Part shown: piece by piece, positions 1-7,022 of the stretch | Position numbering within the stretch: position 1 is the first letter of the stretch | How the letters are laid out: each line of letters opens with the position of its first letter | Virus record (IMG/VR): IMGVR_UViG_3300033571_006238 | Location: 1 to 29,600 of that record | Direction: 5' to 3' (one strand) | Length of the DNA: 29,600 bases | Origin: a virus | The notes under the pieces: model-generated | Seen by the model: only the letters and a program-made list of their open reading frames with translations | The model's database searches: none | What the model was told of the DNA's origin: nothing | Program-made: the position numbers and the translations under genes

Positions 1-1101
1 CAGGTTTGCGCCTGCAAGAGAAATGTTGCTTGTGCGGATTGCTGAGTTCAGAACGGCAATCGTGAAGTTATTACCGTTAGGGTCTATATGATTATTATCA
101 GGTTCTTTATCGTATCCTTGGAAGAGATAGTACTCTTTTGAAGTATGATCTCTGAAAAGACCTGTATGTACGTTCGAACCTGTAGCATTAACATAATTGG
201 CAATAAAACCGATATCAACAATATCAGATGTATAGTTATTGCCTGCTAGATAAATGAGTGGATCAGAAACTCTATAATTTTCTACACTAATGAAAGATGT
301 ATTACCCGTAACACTCAGGTTACCTGTGATAGAAAGGTCACCACTCAGAGAACCGCCTGTTAGAGACAGTTTACCATTAGCCGTATCAAAAGCGGCTGAA
401 CCTACTGAGTTAGCACCAGCACCAACGGCACTGTTAGCTCCTGCAATTACTGCGAGAAGATAAGTGTTAGATGCAGCCCCGATTGCGGCCGCATATGTGT
501 TTGCACCGGTTCCTACAGCGGTATTAGCACCCGCAAGAGTTGTCTGCATGTAGGTGTTTGCACCAGTACCAACAGCGGTATTAGCACCTGCTATGGTTGC
601 AGAAGTAAAAGCATTAGCACCAGCACCAACGGCTGTGTTAGCTCCGGCAACAACAGTGAGAAGATAGTTGTTTGCGCCAGTTCCTACTATATCGGCATAT
701 GCGTTAGCACCCGCACCTACAGCGGTATTGGCTCCTGCGATGGTTGCAGAGGCAAAGGCATTAGCACCTATACCTGTGTTGAATGCAAGAACGTTAGCTG
801 AATTGGCTTTGTCAAATGCTAGAGAAGCAATGATATTGGCCGCATTAGCCTTATCGAAGGCTATACCCGCTATGCTGCCTGTATTTGCAGCACCGAATGC
901 TGCGATAGCAATGTCATATGCACTGTTTGTTTTTGTTACATAAAACTGACCACCGATAGGTGAGACATCGTTTCCACCAGATGTACCGATAAAAGCTACG
1001 TTTGATGTATAGGAATATGCAAGTTCACCGGCACTCAGAGAACCGGCGCCTGGTTGATTGGTTGCCGTCGATCTCTTTACCTGAATTACCGTATTTGACA
1101 T
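1..1101 (-). CDS. Tail-fibre-like virion protein, C-terminus cut by window edge
   Basis: The frame is open from the ATG at 1101 to the left edge (367 codons, no stop). The N-terminus (IQVKRSTATNQPGAG, then LSAGELAYSY and NVAFIGTSGG near residues 6-42) is the start typical of T4-like marine fibre or virion structural proteins. Residues 66-105 carry AFDKAN-type repeats. Residues 110-234 are a run of GANTAVGAGAN repeats, likely a fibrous trimeric shaft. Residues 255-330 (SVTGNTSFISVENYRVSDPL, DIGFIANY, GLFRDHTSKEYYLF) match a domain I recognise from phage fibres. It starts directly after the stop of the 79-residue gene and is the last gene seen of the minus-strand fibre operon. Its role in host attachment is inferred from family and context. 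The C-terminal receptor-binding part lies outside the window. Confidence 0.8.
   Translation of the reverse strand, partial: MSNTVIQVKRSTATNQPGAGSLSAGELAYSYTSNVAFIGTSGGNDVSPIGGQFYVTKTNSAYDIAIAAFGAANTGSIAGIAFDKANAANIIASLAFDKANSANVLAFNTGIGANAFASATIAGANTAVGAGANAYADIVGTGANNYLLTVVAGANTAVGAGANAFTSATIAGANTAVGTGANTYMQTTLAGANTAVGTGANTYAAAIGAASNTYLLAVIAGANSAVGAGANSVGSAAFDTANGKLSLTGGSLSGDLSITGNLSVTGNTSFISVENYRVSDPLIYLAGNNYTSDIVDIGFIANYVNATGSNVHTGLFRDHTSKEYYLFQGYDKEPDNNHIDPNGNNFTIAVLNSAIRTSNISLAGANL
400..774 (-). repeat. Coding tandem repeat, GANTAVGAGAN shaft
   Basis: Residues 110-234 of the left-edge fibre gene consist of repeated AGANTAV and G(A/T)GAN(A/T)(F/Y) blocks of about 19 or 12 residues. The alternation of small residues with periodic Asn and aromatic residues suggests a trimeric fibre shaft. 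The DNA copies are imperfect, so this is an old or selected repeat. Confidence 0.75.
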
Positions 1102-1341
1102 TTAGAAACTTCCCCCGTTTAGGACCGGCAGCTGTTTAACGACATATTTTCCACTTCCAGAATCATAAACTAAGGTATCGTTATTTTGCGGATTGATTGC
1201 TTGTACATCTGTCAACTGAGAAAGAGCAACGTTTGTGGCGGTATCTAGACCTACACTCACAGTTCTGATGGTCTCTCTTGTCTGGTTATTTATAGAAACT
1301 CTGGTCCCTGGAGCCGAGTTTACTAAGACCTTAACACCCAT
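1102..1341 (-). CDS. Small virion-associated protein (79 aa), T4-like fibre-cluster family
   Basis: The short protein begins MGVKVLVNSAPGTRVSINNQ and ends with QLTDVQAINPQNNDTLVYDS and a GKYVVK segment. The motif 'DV..NPQNNDTLVYD..SGKYVVK' recurs in small proteins of the fibre region of T4-like marine phages and at joints of fibre proteins. No catalytic motif, signal peptide or membrane segment is visible. Its ATG overlaps the stop of the preceding gene in a TAATG arrangement, so translation is probably coupled. A role as a small structural or fibre-joining protein is inferred from context. Confidence 0.72.
   Translation of the reverse strand: MGVKVLVNSAPGTRVSINNQTRETIRTVSVGLDTATNVALSQLTDVQAINPQNNDTLVYDSGSGKYVVKQLPVLNGGSF
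1287..1294 (-). promoter_or_regulatory. Possible late promoter TATAAATA inside the 79-aa gene
   Basis: An exact minus-strand TATAAATA matches the T4 late -10 consensus. It lies within coding sequence about 186 nt before the left-edge fibre gene. It also encodes Ile-Asn codons, so chance is possible. Confidence 0.3.
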
Positions 1342-1679
1342 TAGCGTGTGACTCCTGGTGTGACATTTATAATTCCTTCAAGGATTCTCGTCACGCGACC
1401 TTGAGGGTCGGTCGTTTCAACATCGAATAGGTAGCGACCAGCCTTAATGATATTTGTATTGGCCGCAGTCATCGACAGTTTTAGATTACCTGTGGCTGCA
1501 TTGACTATTGTGCAGGTTATGTTAGCAGAAGCATTTGCAGAATAATATGAGCGGCGCATCTGACTGGTGATTGTATAACCAGAGATGTTAGCCGCTGCGT
1601 TTGTGATATCGTCTGTAATGGTAAGGGTGTTTTCAAATGTTGCACCCTGATCCATGTATAGTTCTACATATGCTGCCAT
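1341..1679 (-). CDS. Small beta-rich virion protein (112 aa), BppU-N-like
   Basis: It contains MDQGATFENTLTITDD, ISGYTITSQMRRSYYS, then a KAGRYLFDVETTDPQGRVTR segment and LEGIINVTPGVT. The order 'DQGATF... SGYT..SQMR... AGRYLFDVE... GRVTR.LEG.I.VTP' is characteristic of a small protein of the fibre/baseplate cluster of T4-like marine phages. It also resembles the immunoglobulin-like N-terminal domain of baseplate upper proteins (BppU type). That resemblance is from memory of the pattern, not a search. It is joined by TAATG overlaps to the genes on both sides, in a run of small fibre-cluster genes. It is probably a structural component or adaptor. Confidence 0.75.
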   Translation of the reverse strand: MAAYVELYMDQGATFENTLTITDDITNAAANISGYTITSQMRRSYYSANASANITCTIVNAATGNLKLSMTAANTNIIKAGRYLFDVETTDPQGRVTRILEGIINVTPGVTR

Positions 1680-1900
1680 TAGATTACCGTTGGTTCCTCT
1701 GGTTTTACATTGGCTGGTACGATACGCCAGTCATTATTATAAAATATAAGCACACAGTCTTTGTTCTCTTCTGTGGCTGGTGGTATGTTTGTATTGAATG
1801 TCCAACCACAACCTTCTACAAGTGTTGTATTCTCAGGGAACATTTTCTGTTCACCATTGATCAATCGCGTTTCTGTATCATAACCAAGTGCTATGGGCAT
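1679..1900 (-). CDS. Small protein (73 aa), possibly a divergent tail-fibre chaperone
   Basis: No firm family was recognised. The C-terminal half has a hydrophobic strand with aromatic residues (VLIFYNNDWRIVP) and ends KPEEPTVI. This ending closely matches the end of the 93-residue fibre chaperone (TEPTVI), and W-R-I-V-P aligns with the W-I-I/W-E-I strand of both chaperone paralogues. It may therefore be a third, truncated or diverged member of that family. TAATG overlaps couple it to the genes before and after. Two cysteines (GCG and KDC) are present, with no membrane segment. Confidence 0.65.
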   Translation of the reverse strand: MPIALGYDTETRLINGEQKMFPENTTLVEGCGWTFNTNIPPATEENKDCVLIFYNNDWRIVPANVKPEEPTVI

Positions 1901-2175
1901 TATAACACCTTAGGTTCCGTCTGAAATTCTGGATTATCTAAAACAACACTTTCAATCGCGCTTGAAACGTCAATGTATTCTGGTGCTGGTTTGTCTGTTA
2001 TAATCCATTGCTGAGTAGTCTTCTCAAACTTTGCATTGTGGCCAGCCGGTATCTCAGGCACAGGTACTTTCGTGAAGTAGCGAGGATTATAACCCTCATG
2101 TGCTTCAATTTCCATGATGTTGCCTGTAAAGTAGGCGGCATAGTCATATTGATATAGTTTAATCTTATCTGTCAT
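1900..2175 (-). CDS. Tail-fibre assembly chaperone-like protein (copy B, 91 aa)
   Basis: The core pattern is KIKLYQYDYAAYFTGNIMEI, then VPVPEIPAGHNAKFEKTTQQ and W-I-I-T-D-K-P. The 'PVPEIPAG..AKF....W.I' block resembles the tail fibre assembly protein family (Caudo_TAP, as in phage tail fibre chaperones). It lies immediately downstream of the 560-residue fibre gene, the usual place for a dedicated chaperone, and is a clear paralogue of the 93-residue protein at 4218-4499. It probably assists folding or trimerisation of the adjacent fibre, or caps it. That role is inferred from position and similarity. Confidence 0.72.
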   Translation of the reverse strand: MTDKIKLYQYDYAAYFTGNIMEIEAHEGYNPRYFTKVPVPEIPAGHNAKFEKTTQQWIITDKPAPEYIDVSSAIESVVLDNPEFQTEPKVL

Positions 2176-2186
2176 GCTTTTTAACC

Positions 2187-3869
2187 TTATGTCTTAATAT
2201 AAGGAATTGAAGGAACGGCTGCACCACCATATTGTATTGGTCCATACTGAAGCTGGTTTGATAGCTTAGGCACAGGGAAATCAATGGCTGAAGTATAGCC
2301 AGTCGATGTGAATGATACAATAGTTCTGGCCCAAGGCATCGTCATCAAAATTTTACCGCTTGGTAGAGCAGCAATTCTATGTCTTGCATATGATGTTGCA
2401 GCCAACGCTGGAGCTATTTGATAATACATTGATAAACCTACATCATAATTCACATCATTATCACTAAACCAGTGTATCAAATTTTTAGAATATATTAGTT
2501 TTAAATATCCTGATGGATTATTAATATAAGCAACAAAAACATCACCGTTATGAATTAATTTTATATTTGCTGTTCCCCATATAGAAGACCAATAATGATC
2601 ATCTTCATAAGCAGGAGTACTTGCAATCAGAGTCGTATCTGGTTTAACTGTGTACCAATTACCATTTGCTCCGTTAGCACTAGAAGATACTAAGAATTGA
2701 TTACCTTTTGTAGGAATAATAAACTGATTATTGGCTGCAAAGACGTTATAGAAGTAGCTAGAGTTTGCAATATTTGCTGATGCAGAAACACCCAGAGCGG
2801 TTCTCAAGTTTGCGCTGATGTCAGTCCAGTTCATACCATTAGATGAGAAAAATGCGGTATTACCGTGAGTAACAACGAAACCACCATTGGTACCGTGTGT
2901 GGCTGCAATAGAAGGATAATAAACGCTATTATTTGTTGATAGAGGAAACAGACTGTTTGTGAAAGTCCAGTTTACACCGTCATTACTAGATACCGTATTT
3001 GCTCTATATTGCCAATAACTACAGCAGGCATTTCTTTCATGAGTAAACAATAGAACAAGTCTGTTTTCTGTTCCACCGCCAGCCAATCCGTTTATACTTA
3101 ACATATTATAACCACCAGTCACCGTGACTGCAATAGTTACTGTTCTATTGACCCATGTGACAAGATCGGTGCTTGTCATCAATGTATTTTGGGCTGTTGT
3201 TGCTGTTTGGCGATTAGCCGCCCTTAAAATTGCCCAAGTTGAGTTTCCAGCATTTGCTGTATTTGCAGCAATAGCACCGTTTCTAACAGCATCACTAGTT
3301 AAAGTTGAAGAAAAAGGCGAAGAAGTTCTTGCAGTCCATGTTGAACCATCGGTCGAAGTGTATAAACCACCAGAAAACTGAGTTACGATGTCTAGAGCAT
3401 TTGTGTTTGAGACGAAAGCAACACCATTTGCATATGCTATAATATAAGAAGTTGCACTCCAGCCTGTGGCTGAATTTGAATATTCAGCTGTCATGCTTGA
3501 TAGCATTGGTGGTGTACCAATAACATTTGCTAGAGCCCAATATGAAGAGCGAGTATAGACATTACCATCACAACGTAGATAACCAGATGGTGCCGTTGTG
3601 TTTGCATAATTTATAATTGTACCTGCTGGTGTGGCTGTATTTGCGGCATTAAAAGCAGAGTTAGCCTGACCAAAAGCAGCAACAGCCCTGATGTTTGAGG
3701 TATTAGCAGCTCCAAATGCACCGGTCGCTGCTGTCAAAGCCTGACCAGCAGTAGTGGCCGAATCGTTGGCTGTATTGGAAGCATTATTTGCTACTTGACC
3801 TATAAGTTCAAAACCACCACCAGAGAGTGATGTGACGCCTGTGATAGCTGTTACTGAAAGTGTTGACAT
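2187..3869 (-). CDS. Receptor-binding tail fibre: collar domain plus Asp-box repeats (copy B, 560 aa)
   Basis: Residues 25-80 are an alanine/asparagine-rich coiled or fibrous segment (AFGAANTSN, AFGQANSAF). Residues 81-125 form a phage tail collar domain (PAGTIINYANTTAPSGYLRC, DGNVYTRS, IGTPPML). The rest is a series of Asp-box-like motifs of the sialidase/BNR type: STDGSTW near 172, STDLVTW near 233, SNDGVNW near 295, SSNGMNW near 342 and SKNLIHW near 461. These suggest a beta-propeller. The C-terminus ends QYGGAAVPSIPYIKT, similar to the 649-residue paralogue. No sialidase catalytic set (Arg triad, Tyr/Glu pair) can be assigned, so binding of a surface glycan is more likely than cleavage. 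It pairs with the downstream chaperone. Confidence 0.82.
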   Translation of the reverse strand: MSTLSVTAITGVTSLSGGGFELIGQVANNASNTANDSATTAGQALTAATGAFGAANTSNIRAVAAFGQANSAFNAANTATPAGTIINYANTTAPSGYLRCDGNVYTRSSYWALANVIGTPPMLSSMTAEYSNSATGWSATSYIIAYANGVAFVSNTNALDIVTQFSGGLYTSTDGSTWTARTSSPFSSTLTSDAVRNGAIAANTANAGNSTWAILRAANRQTATTAQNTLMTSTDLVTWVNRTVTIAVTVTGGYNMLSINGLAGGGTENRLVLLFTHERNACCSYWQYRANTVSSNDGVNWTFTNSLFPLSTNNSVYYPSIAATHGTNGGFVVTHGNTAFFSSNGMNWTDISANLRTALGVSASANIANSSYFYNVFAANNQFIIPTKGNQFLVSSSANGANGNWYTVKPDTTLIASTPAYEDDHYWSSIWGTANIKLIHNGDVFVAYINNPSGYLKLIYSKNLIHWFSDNDVNYDVGLSMYYQIAPALAATSYARHRIAALPSGKILMTMPWARTIVSFTSTGYTSAIDFPVPKLSNQLQYGPIQYGGAAVPSIPYIKT

Positions 3870-3880
3870 CTCTTATCCTG

Positions 3881-4195
3881 TTATTGTGGAGGTAAACCAT
3901 ACTGGCTAGTAGATTCACCTGATCCTTTTACTATGTTGACAAGTCTGCTATTGTCTTCTAATGCGATGAACTCATGCTGCTGATAGGCCTGCCAATCAAC
4001 AACGTCACCAGATTTAAGTGTCTTCTCCCATGTACCTTCTGGTCCGTGCGCTCTGAAAGAACCTCTACCAACTATACTGATATGAGTATTCTCAGGTGCG
4101 TGCCAGTGCATGGGTAGTATATCACCTTTAACTTCAAAATCATATACGGTACCTTTGAGGTTACCAAATGTGACTGGTTTAGTTAACAATGCCAT
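3881..4195 (-). CDS. Single-domain cupin protein (104 aa)
   Basis: The first cupin motif fits G24-(x)5-H30-x-H32 with further His38 and Gly43. The second fits G63-(x)5-..-H74. His30, His32, His38 and His74 are therefore candidate metal ligands. The length is normal for a one-domain cupin. Its ATG is preceded by AAGGA, a good ribosome-binding site, and by a GATAAATA late-promoter-like element. It sits between two fibre-plus-chaperone cassettes. Function is unknown: it could be a metal-dependent modifying enzyme or a small structural part of the fibre tip. The cupin fold call is fairly sure; the role is not. Confidence 0.8.
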   Translation of the reverse strand: MALLTKPVTFGNLKGTVYDFEVKGDILPMHWHAPENTHISIVGRGSFRAHGPEGTWEKTLKSGDVVDWQAYQQHEFIALEDNSRLVNIVKGSGESTSQYGLPPQ

Positions 4196-4211
4196 AATGT
4201 ATTTTTCCTTT

Positions 4212-4219
4212 TATTTATC
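4212..4219 (-). promoter_or_regulatory. Putative late promoter GATAAATA before the cupin gene
   Basis: Minus-strand GATAAATA lies 16 nt before the cupin ATG in the gap after the 93-aa gene, leaving room for an AAGGA ribosome-binding site. It matches the NATAAATA late motif reported for T4-like cyanophages. Confidence 0.5.
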
Positions 4220-4499
4220 AAATTACCGTTGGTTCTGTCTGTGGTGCAGTTTCAAGTTGTTCTTGTTGAATCATTGCTATAATTTCATTTGGTGTTCTCA
4301 TAACAGGTCTTTCATTGGCTGTTATTTCCCAAATCTGAAGAGACTTGTTAAATTTTGCAAACTGACCTTCTGGTATTTCAGGTACAGGTACAGTTGTGAG
4401 ATAACCAGGTTGATAACCTTGTGTCTCATCAATTTCCATAATATTGCCTGTAAAGTAGGCTGTGTGGTCATATTCATATAGTTTAATCTTACCTGACAT
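4218..4499 (-). CDS. Tail-fibre assembly chaperone-like protein (copy A, 93 aa)
   Basis: It begins MSGKIKLYEYDHTAYFTGNI and carries TTVPVPEIPEGQFAKFNKSL followed by W-E-I-T-A. It aligns over most of its length with the 91-residue protein at 1900-2175, sharing KIKLY.YD..AYFTGNIMEI and VPVPEIP.G..AKF. Both follow a collar-domain fibre gene, so each fibre appears to travel with its own chaperone. The C-terminal third has diverged, ending QTEPTVI. The Caudo_TAP assignment rests on the PVPEIP...W.I pattern and location. Confidence 0.72.
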   Translation of the reverse strand: MSGKIKLYEYDHTAYFTGNIMEIDETQGYQPGYLTTVPVPEIPEGQFAKFNKSLQIWEITANERPVMRTPNEIIAMIQQEQLETAPQTEPTVI

Positions 4500-4508
4500 G
4501 TTTTCCTC

Positions 4509-6458
4509 TTAGGTCTTAATGTATGCTTTGAGTGGCACCCAAGATGTGCTGAAAGCTTTAGTATATTGCATATTCATTCCAAGTTCTGGCACAGGGAACT
4601 GCGTGGCGGCTGTGTATGCACCATTAGTAGTGAATGAGAAAATACCCCCATAGTATTTACTACCCATAACAACTTTTTTCAAACTAGGTATTGCCGTTGG
4701 CCAACTCAGACCCGCATAAAGTGTTGTTGGACCGGTATAGATCAAAGGGTTAAAACCGGTTATAGGTGTTAAATAATCATCTTTTCGGAACCATGTTCTT
4801 AAATCTTTAGAGTAAAATAGATTTCCAAGTCTATTCTGAATAATATAAACATCACCATTATGGATGATACCTGATGTTTGATAATATGTTTTCCAACCAA
4901 TTGGGGTTGCATAATTACCTTCAAAAAACATAGTATAGAAACTGAAAGCACCGCTATATGGATCATCATCATTTCCGACATCTAAAAGAGGTGTATTATA
5001 TGTTTCAAATAAACCACCTTCATACTTAACTACTCTCCAAGTTCCGTTCGCACCGTTAGATGAAACTAGAAACCTGTTGCCGGAACAAGGCATAATGATT
5101 TCATTATTACAACTAAAAATGTTATATATGAAAGGAGCTGTTTGTGAAGTTGCTGTAATACCCAATGTTGTTTTGATATTAGCTGTAATGTCTGTCCATG
5201 TTGATGGATGACCATTGGCGGACCAGAAAATATTTGAATTTTGTGACAATATAACCGGTACAATAGCATTCGCACTAAAATTTGTACCATCTGCTATGCT
5301 AGTAGTTATAAAAGCAACCATACCATTTGATGTTGCTGCGAGAAGTGGAATAATTGGACCTTGAGTTTCACCTTGAGGTACTGAAGTTGTATAAAGAGTC
5401 TTGAATGATGTGAATGTTAAACCATCAGCACTCCACGCAACATTTGCACCACCTGGATAATAGTTTGTATATGTACAACAACCTGAACCTAGTAGTTGTG
5501 AATTTAGAGCACCGGCGCCCATTATGTACGCATTAGCTGTGCCGCCGGCCACAACACCGGTATAATACCAGTTAGTATATGTATTTGCTCTATAATATAC
5601 TAAACTTCTTTGTGTCCATGTTGCACCTTGGTCTGTGCTTGTCTGATACAACAATGTGTTACCTGCACCGCGATCACCACCAACACCGGTCGCAGCACCA
5701 CCAGGACCAACAATAACAACATAAGGTCCATTTTTACCATTTGATGCAGCATAGTTATAATTTCTCATTCTTAAATAGTAACCTGATGCAAGACCATTAT
5801 TATAACCACCGATTCTAGCTGCCGTTCTGGGCGTCCAAGTTGAACCATCCGTAGAAGTATAAAGATTACCTAACACCGCACCATTACCTGTCCATGAACG
5901 CGGTGACATGAAAAGCATATTATTTGCGCCTGCGAGAATTGGATAATCACCGCTTACACCAAAACCATTTACGGTCGATGTATTTGCATATTCTAAAGTG
6001 AGTGATGAAAGCATCGGTGGTGTACCAAGTACAGATGCAAGTGCAGAATATGTTGATCGGGTGTAAATATTACCATCACAAGGTAAGAAACCTGATGGTG
6101 CCGCAGCACCTGCCCAAGTTATGATACTACCGGTAGGAACACCGGCTGAAGCAGCCGTTGTATTGGCTGTATTAGCAACAGCAAAAGCTGCAATAACCGC
6201 AGAGTTCACGGAGTTCAAATTGCTGATAGCATTATTAGCTTGTGTGAAGGCTAACTCAGCAACGGTGTTGAGTGCAACTTCATTAGAACCACCAGCCTTA
6301 TAAACGATGCGGTTGTTTGCAACAAGGTCGCCATTGTTTCTAAATTGAGCAACTTCTTGCCCACCAGAAACAACAGAAACGTTCCAGCTGTTTGCTATAG
6401 AAATGCTGGCATTTGCAGCATCGTTAAAATAGACTTGATTGACTCTAAGGGTTGACAT
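4509..6458 (-). CDS. Receptor-binding tail fibre: collar domain plus Asp-box repeats (copy A, 649 aa)
   Basis: Residues 1-105 form an N-terminal attachment and shaft region (MSTLRVNQVYFND, AFTQANNAIS, AFAVANTANT). Residues 106-150 are a phage tail collar domain (PTGSIITWAGAAAPSGFLPC, DGNIYTRS, LGTPPML). Asp-box-like motifs follow: STDGSTW near 202, STDQGATW near 274 (a canonical S-x-D-x-G-x-T-W), SADGLTF near 343, SANG..STW near 412 and SKDLRTW near 550. This suggests a sialidase-type beta-propeller. A vicinal Cys pair at 327-328 parallels the one in the 560-residue paralogue. The end (FPVPELGMNMQY, then YIKT) is conserved with the paralogue (FPVPKLSNQLQY, YIKT). An AATAAATA motif 44 nt upstream and AAAAGGAAAA before the ATG are plausible expression signals. 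Receptor binding is inferred. Confidence 0.83.
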   Translation of the reverse strand: MSTLRVNQVYFNDAANASISIANSWNVSVVSGGQEVAQFRNNGDLVANNRIVYKAGGSNEVALNTVAELAFTQANNAISNLNSVNSAVIAAFAVANTANTTAASAGVPTGSIITWAGAAAPSGFLPCDGNIYTRSTYSALASVLGTPPMLSSLTLEYANTSTVNGFGVSGDYPILAGANNMLFMSPRSWTGNGAVLGNLYTSTDGSTWTPRTAARIGGYNNGLASGYYLRMRNYNYAASNGKNGPYVVIVGPGGAATGVGGDRGAGNTLLYQTSTDQGATWTQRSLVYYRANTYTNWYYTGVVAGGTANAYIMGAGALNSQLLGSGCCTYTNYYPGGANVAWSADGLTFTSFKTLYTTSVPQGETQGPIIPLLAATSNGMVAFITTSIADGTNFSANAIVPVILSQNSNIFWSANGHPSTWTDITANIKTTLGITATSQTAPFIYNIFSCNNEIIMPCSGNRFLVSSNGANGTWRVVKYEGGLFETYNTPLLDVGNDDDPYSGAFSFYTMFFEGNYATPIGWKTYYQTSGIIHNGDVYIIQNRLGNLFYSKDLRTWFRKDDYLTPITGFNPLIYTGPTTLYAGLSWPTAIPSLKKVVMGSKYYGGIFSFTTNGAYTAATQFPVPELGMNMQYTKAFSTSWVPLKAYIKT

Positions 6459-6475
6459 CTTTCACCGTTTTCCTT

Positions 6476-7021
6476 TTAGATGATTACTACACGGGCACCA
6501 GTATTTATTTGTACCAGGTAGCCAGTATTGACAGTCAGTGGGCCCGTTGCCGATCCATTCTCACCGTCTGAGAAGTATAGATTTGCACTGATGAAATTAT
6601 TGTTAACGCGGAAGATATCGTTCCTACCATTAGCCTCGTCACCTACTCTTCCGTTATTACCGACATAATATGCACCACCAGATACAGAATTGGCCTTAGC
6701 AAAAGCCGCAGCCGCATTTTGTTGTACGAGATATGCAAAATAGTTGGCTGAGTTAGCCTTGTCGAATGCAGCAAAGCTTACTGAACCGCCTGTGTTGGCT
6801 TTATCAAATGCTGCAACCGTATTGGCATTAACCAAGTAAGCAAAGTAGTTCGCCGCATTTGCTTTATCATAAGCCGCATAGCTGATCGTGCCGCCTGTAT
6901 TGGCTTTATCAAAAGCAGCATTTGTTATGACCTGATTTTCACCAAGTGCGATAATGATCTGGTTCGTACGGACTCGCCAAACATCAAAGGTATCGGTAAT
7001 ATTTACGTTTGCTAATGACAT
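6476..7021 (-). CDS. Fibre connector/virion structural protein with AFDKAN repeats (181 aa)
   Basis: The N-terminus (LANVNITDTFDVWRVRTNQI) is a recurrent opening of T4-like marine fibre-region proteins. Residues 35-69 and 70-104 are two tandem 35-residue repeats (AAFDKANTGGTISYAAYDKA; AAFDKANTGGSVSFAAFDKA; each followed by NYFAYLV), probably a coiled or beta-fibrous connector. The C-terminal part (RVNNNFISANLYFSDGENGS and VNTGYLVQINTGARVVII) looks beta-rich. It lies immediately upstream of the 649-residue fibre, suggesting it links that fibre to the baseplate. The link is inferred from order and repeat sharing with the left-edge fibre. Confidence 0.75.
   Translation of the reverse strand: MSLANVNITDTFDVWRVRTNQIIIALGENQVITNAAFDKANTGGTISYAAYDKANAANYFAYLVNANTVAAFDKANTGGSVSFAAFDKANSANYFAYLVQQNAAAAFAKANSVSGGAYYVGNNGRVGDEANGRNDIFRVNNNFISANLYFSDGENGSATGPLTVNTGYLVQINTGARVVII
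6502..6509 (-). promoter_or_regulatory. Putative late promoter AATAAATA before the 649-aa fibre gene
   Basis: Minus-strand AATAAATA ends 44 nt before the fibre ATG at 6458, inside the end of the upstream gene. The spacing leaves room for a leader with an AAAAGGAAAA ribosome-binding site. It fits NATAAATA but not the strict T4 consensus. Confidence 0.4.
6710..6919 (-). repeat. Two tandem 105-bp coding repeats
   Basis: Two adjacent 35-residue units of the 181-residue connector share AAFDKANTGG, then AA(Y/F)DKAN and ANYFAYLV. They are in frame and head to tail, so they look like an internal duplication. Confidence 0.75.
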
Positions 7022-7022
7022 C

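Noticed and set aside
400-774. Regular repeats that might suggest a CRISPR array
   Set aside because: Units are in frame, lack constant-length unique spacers, and encode a protein shaft repeat.
668-943. Plus-strand alanine-rich open frame of 91 codons
   Set aside because: It is the antisense shadow of the GANTAV/AFDKAN repeats of the left-edge fibre gene, whose minus-strand frame is open throughout and matches known families.
4110-4481. Plus-strand open frame of 123 codons, rich in Phe and Cys
   Set aside because: It lies antisense to the cupin and chaperone genes, both well supported. Its odd composition is what antisense reading of them gives.
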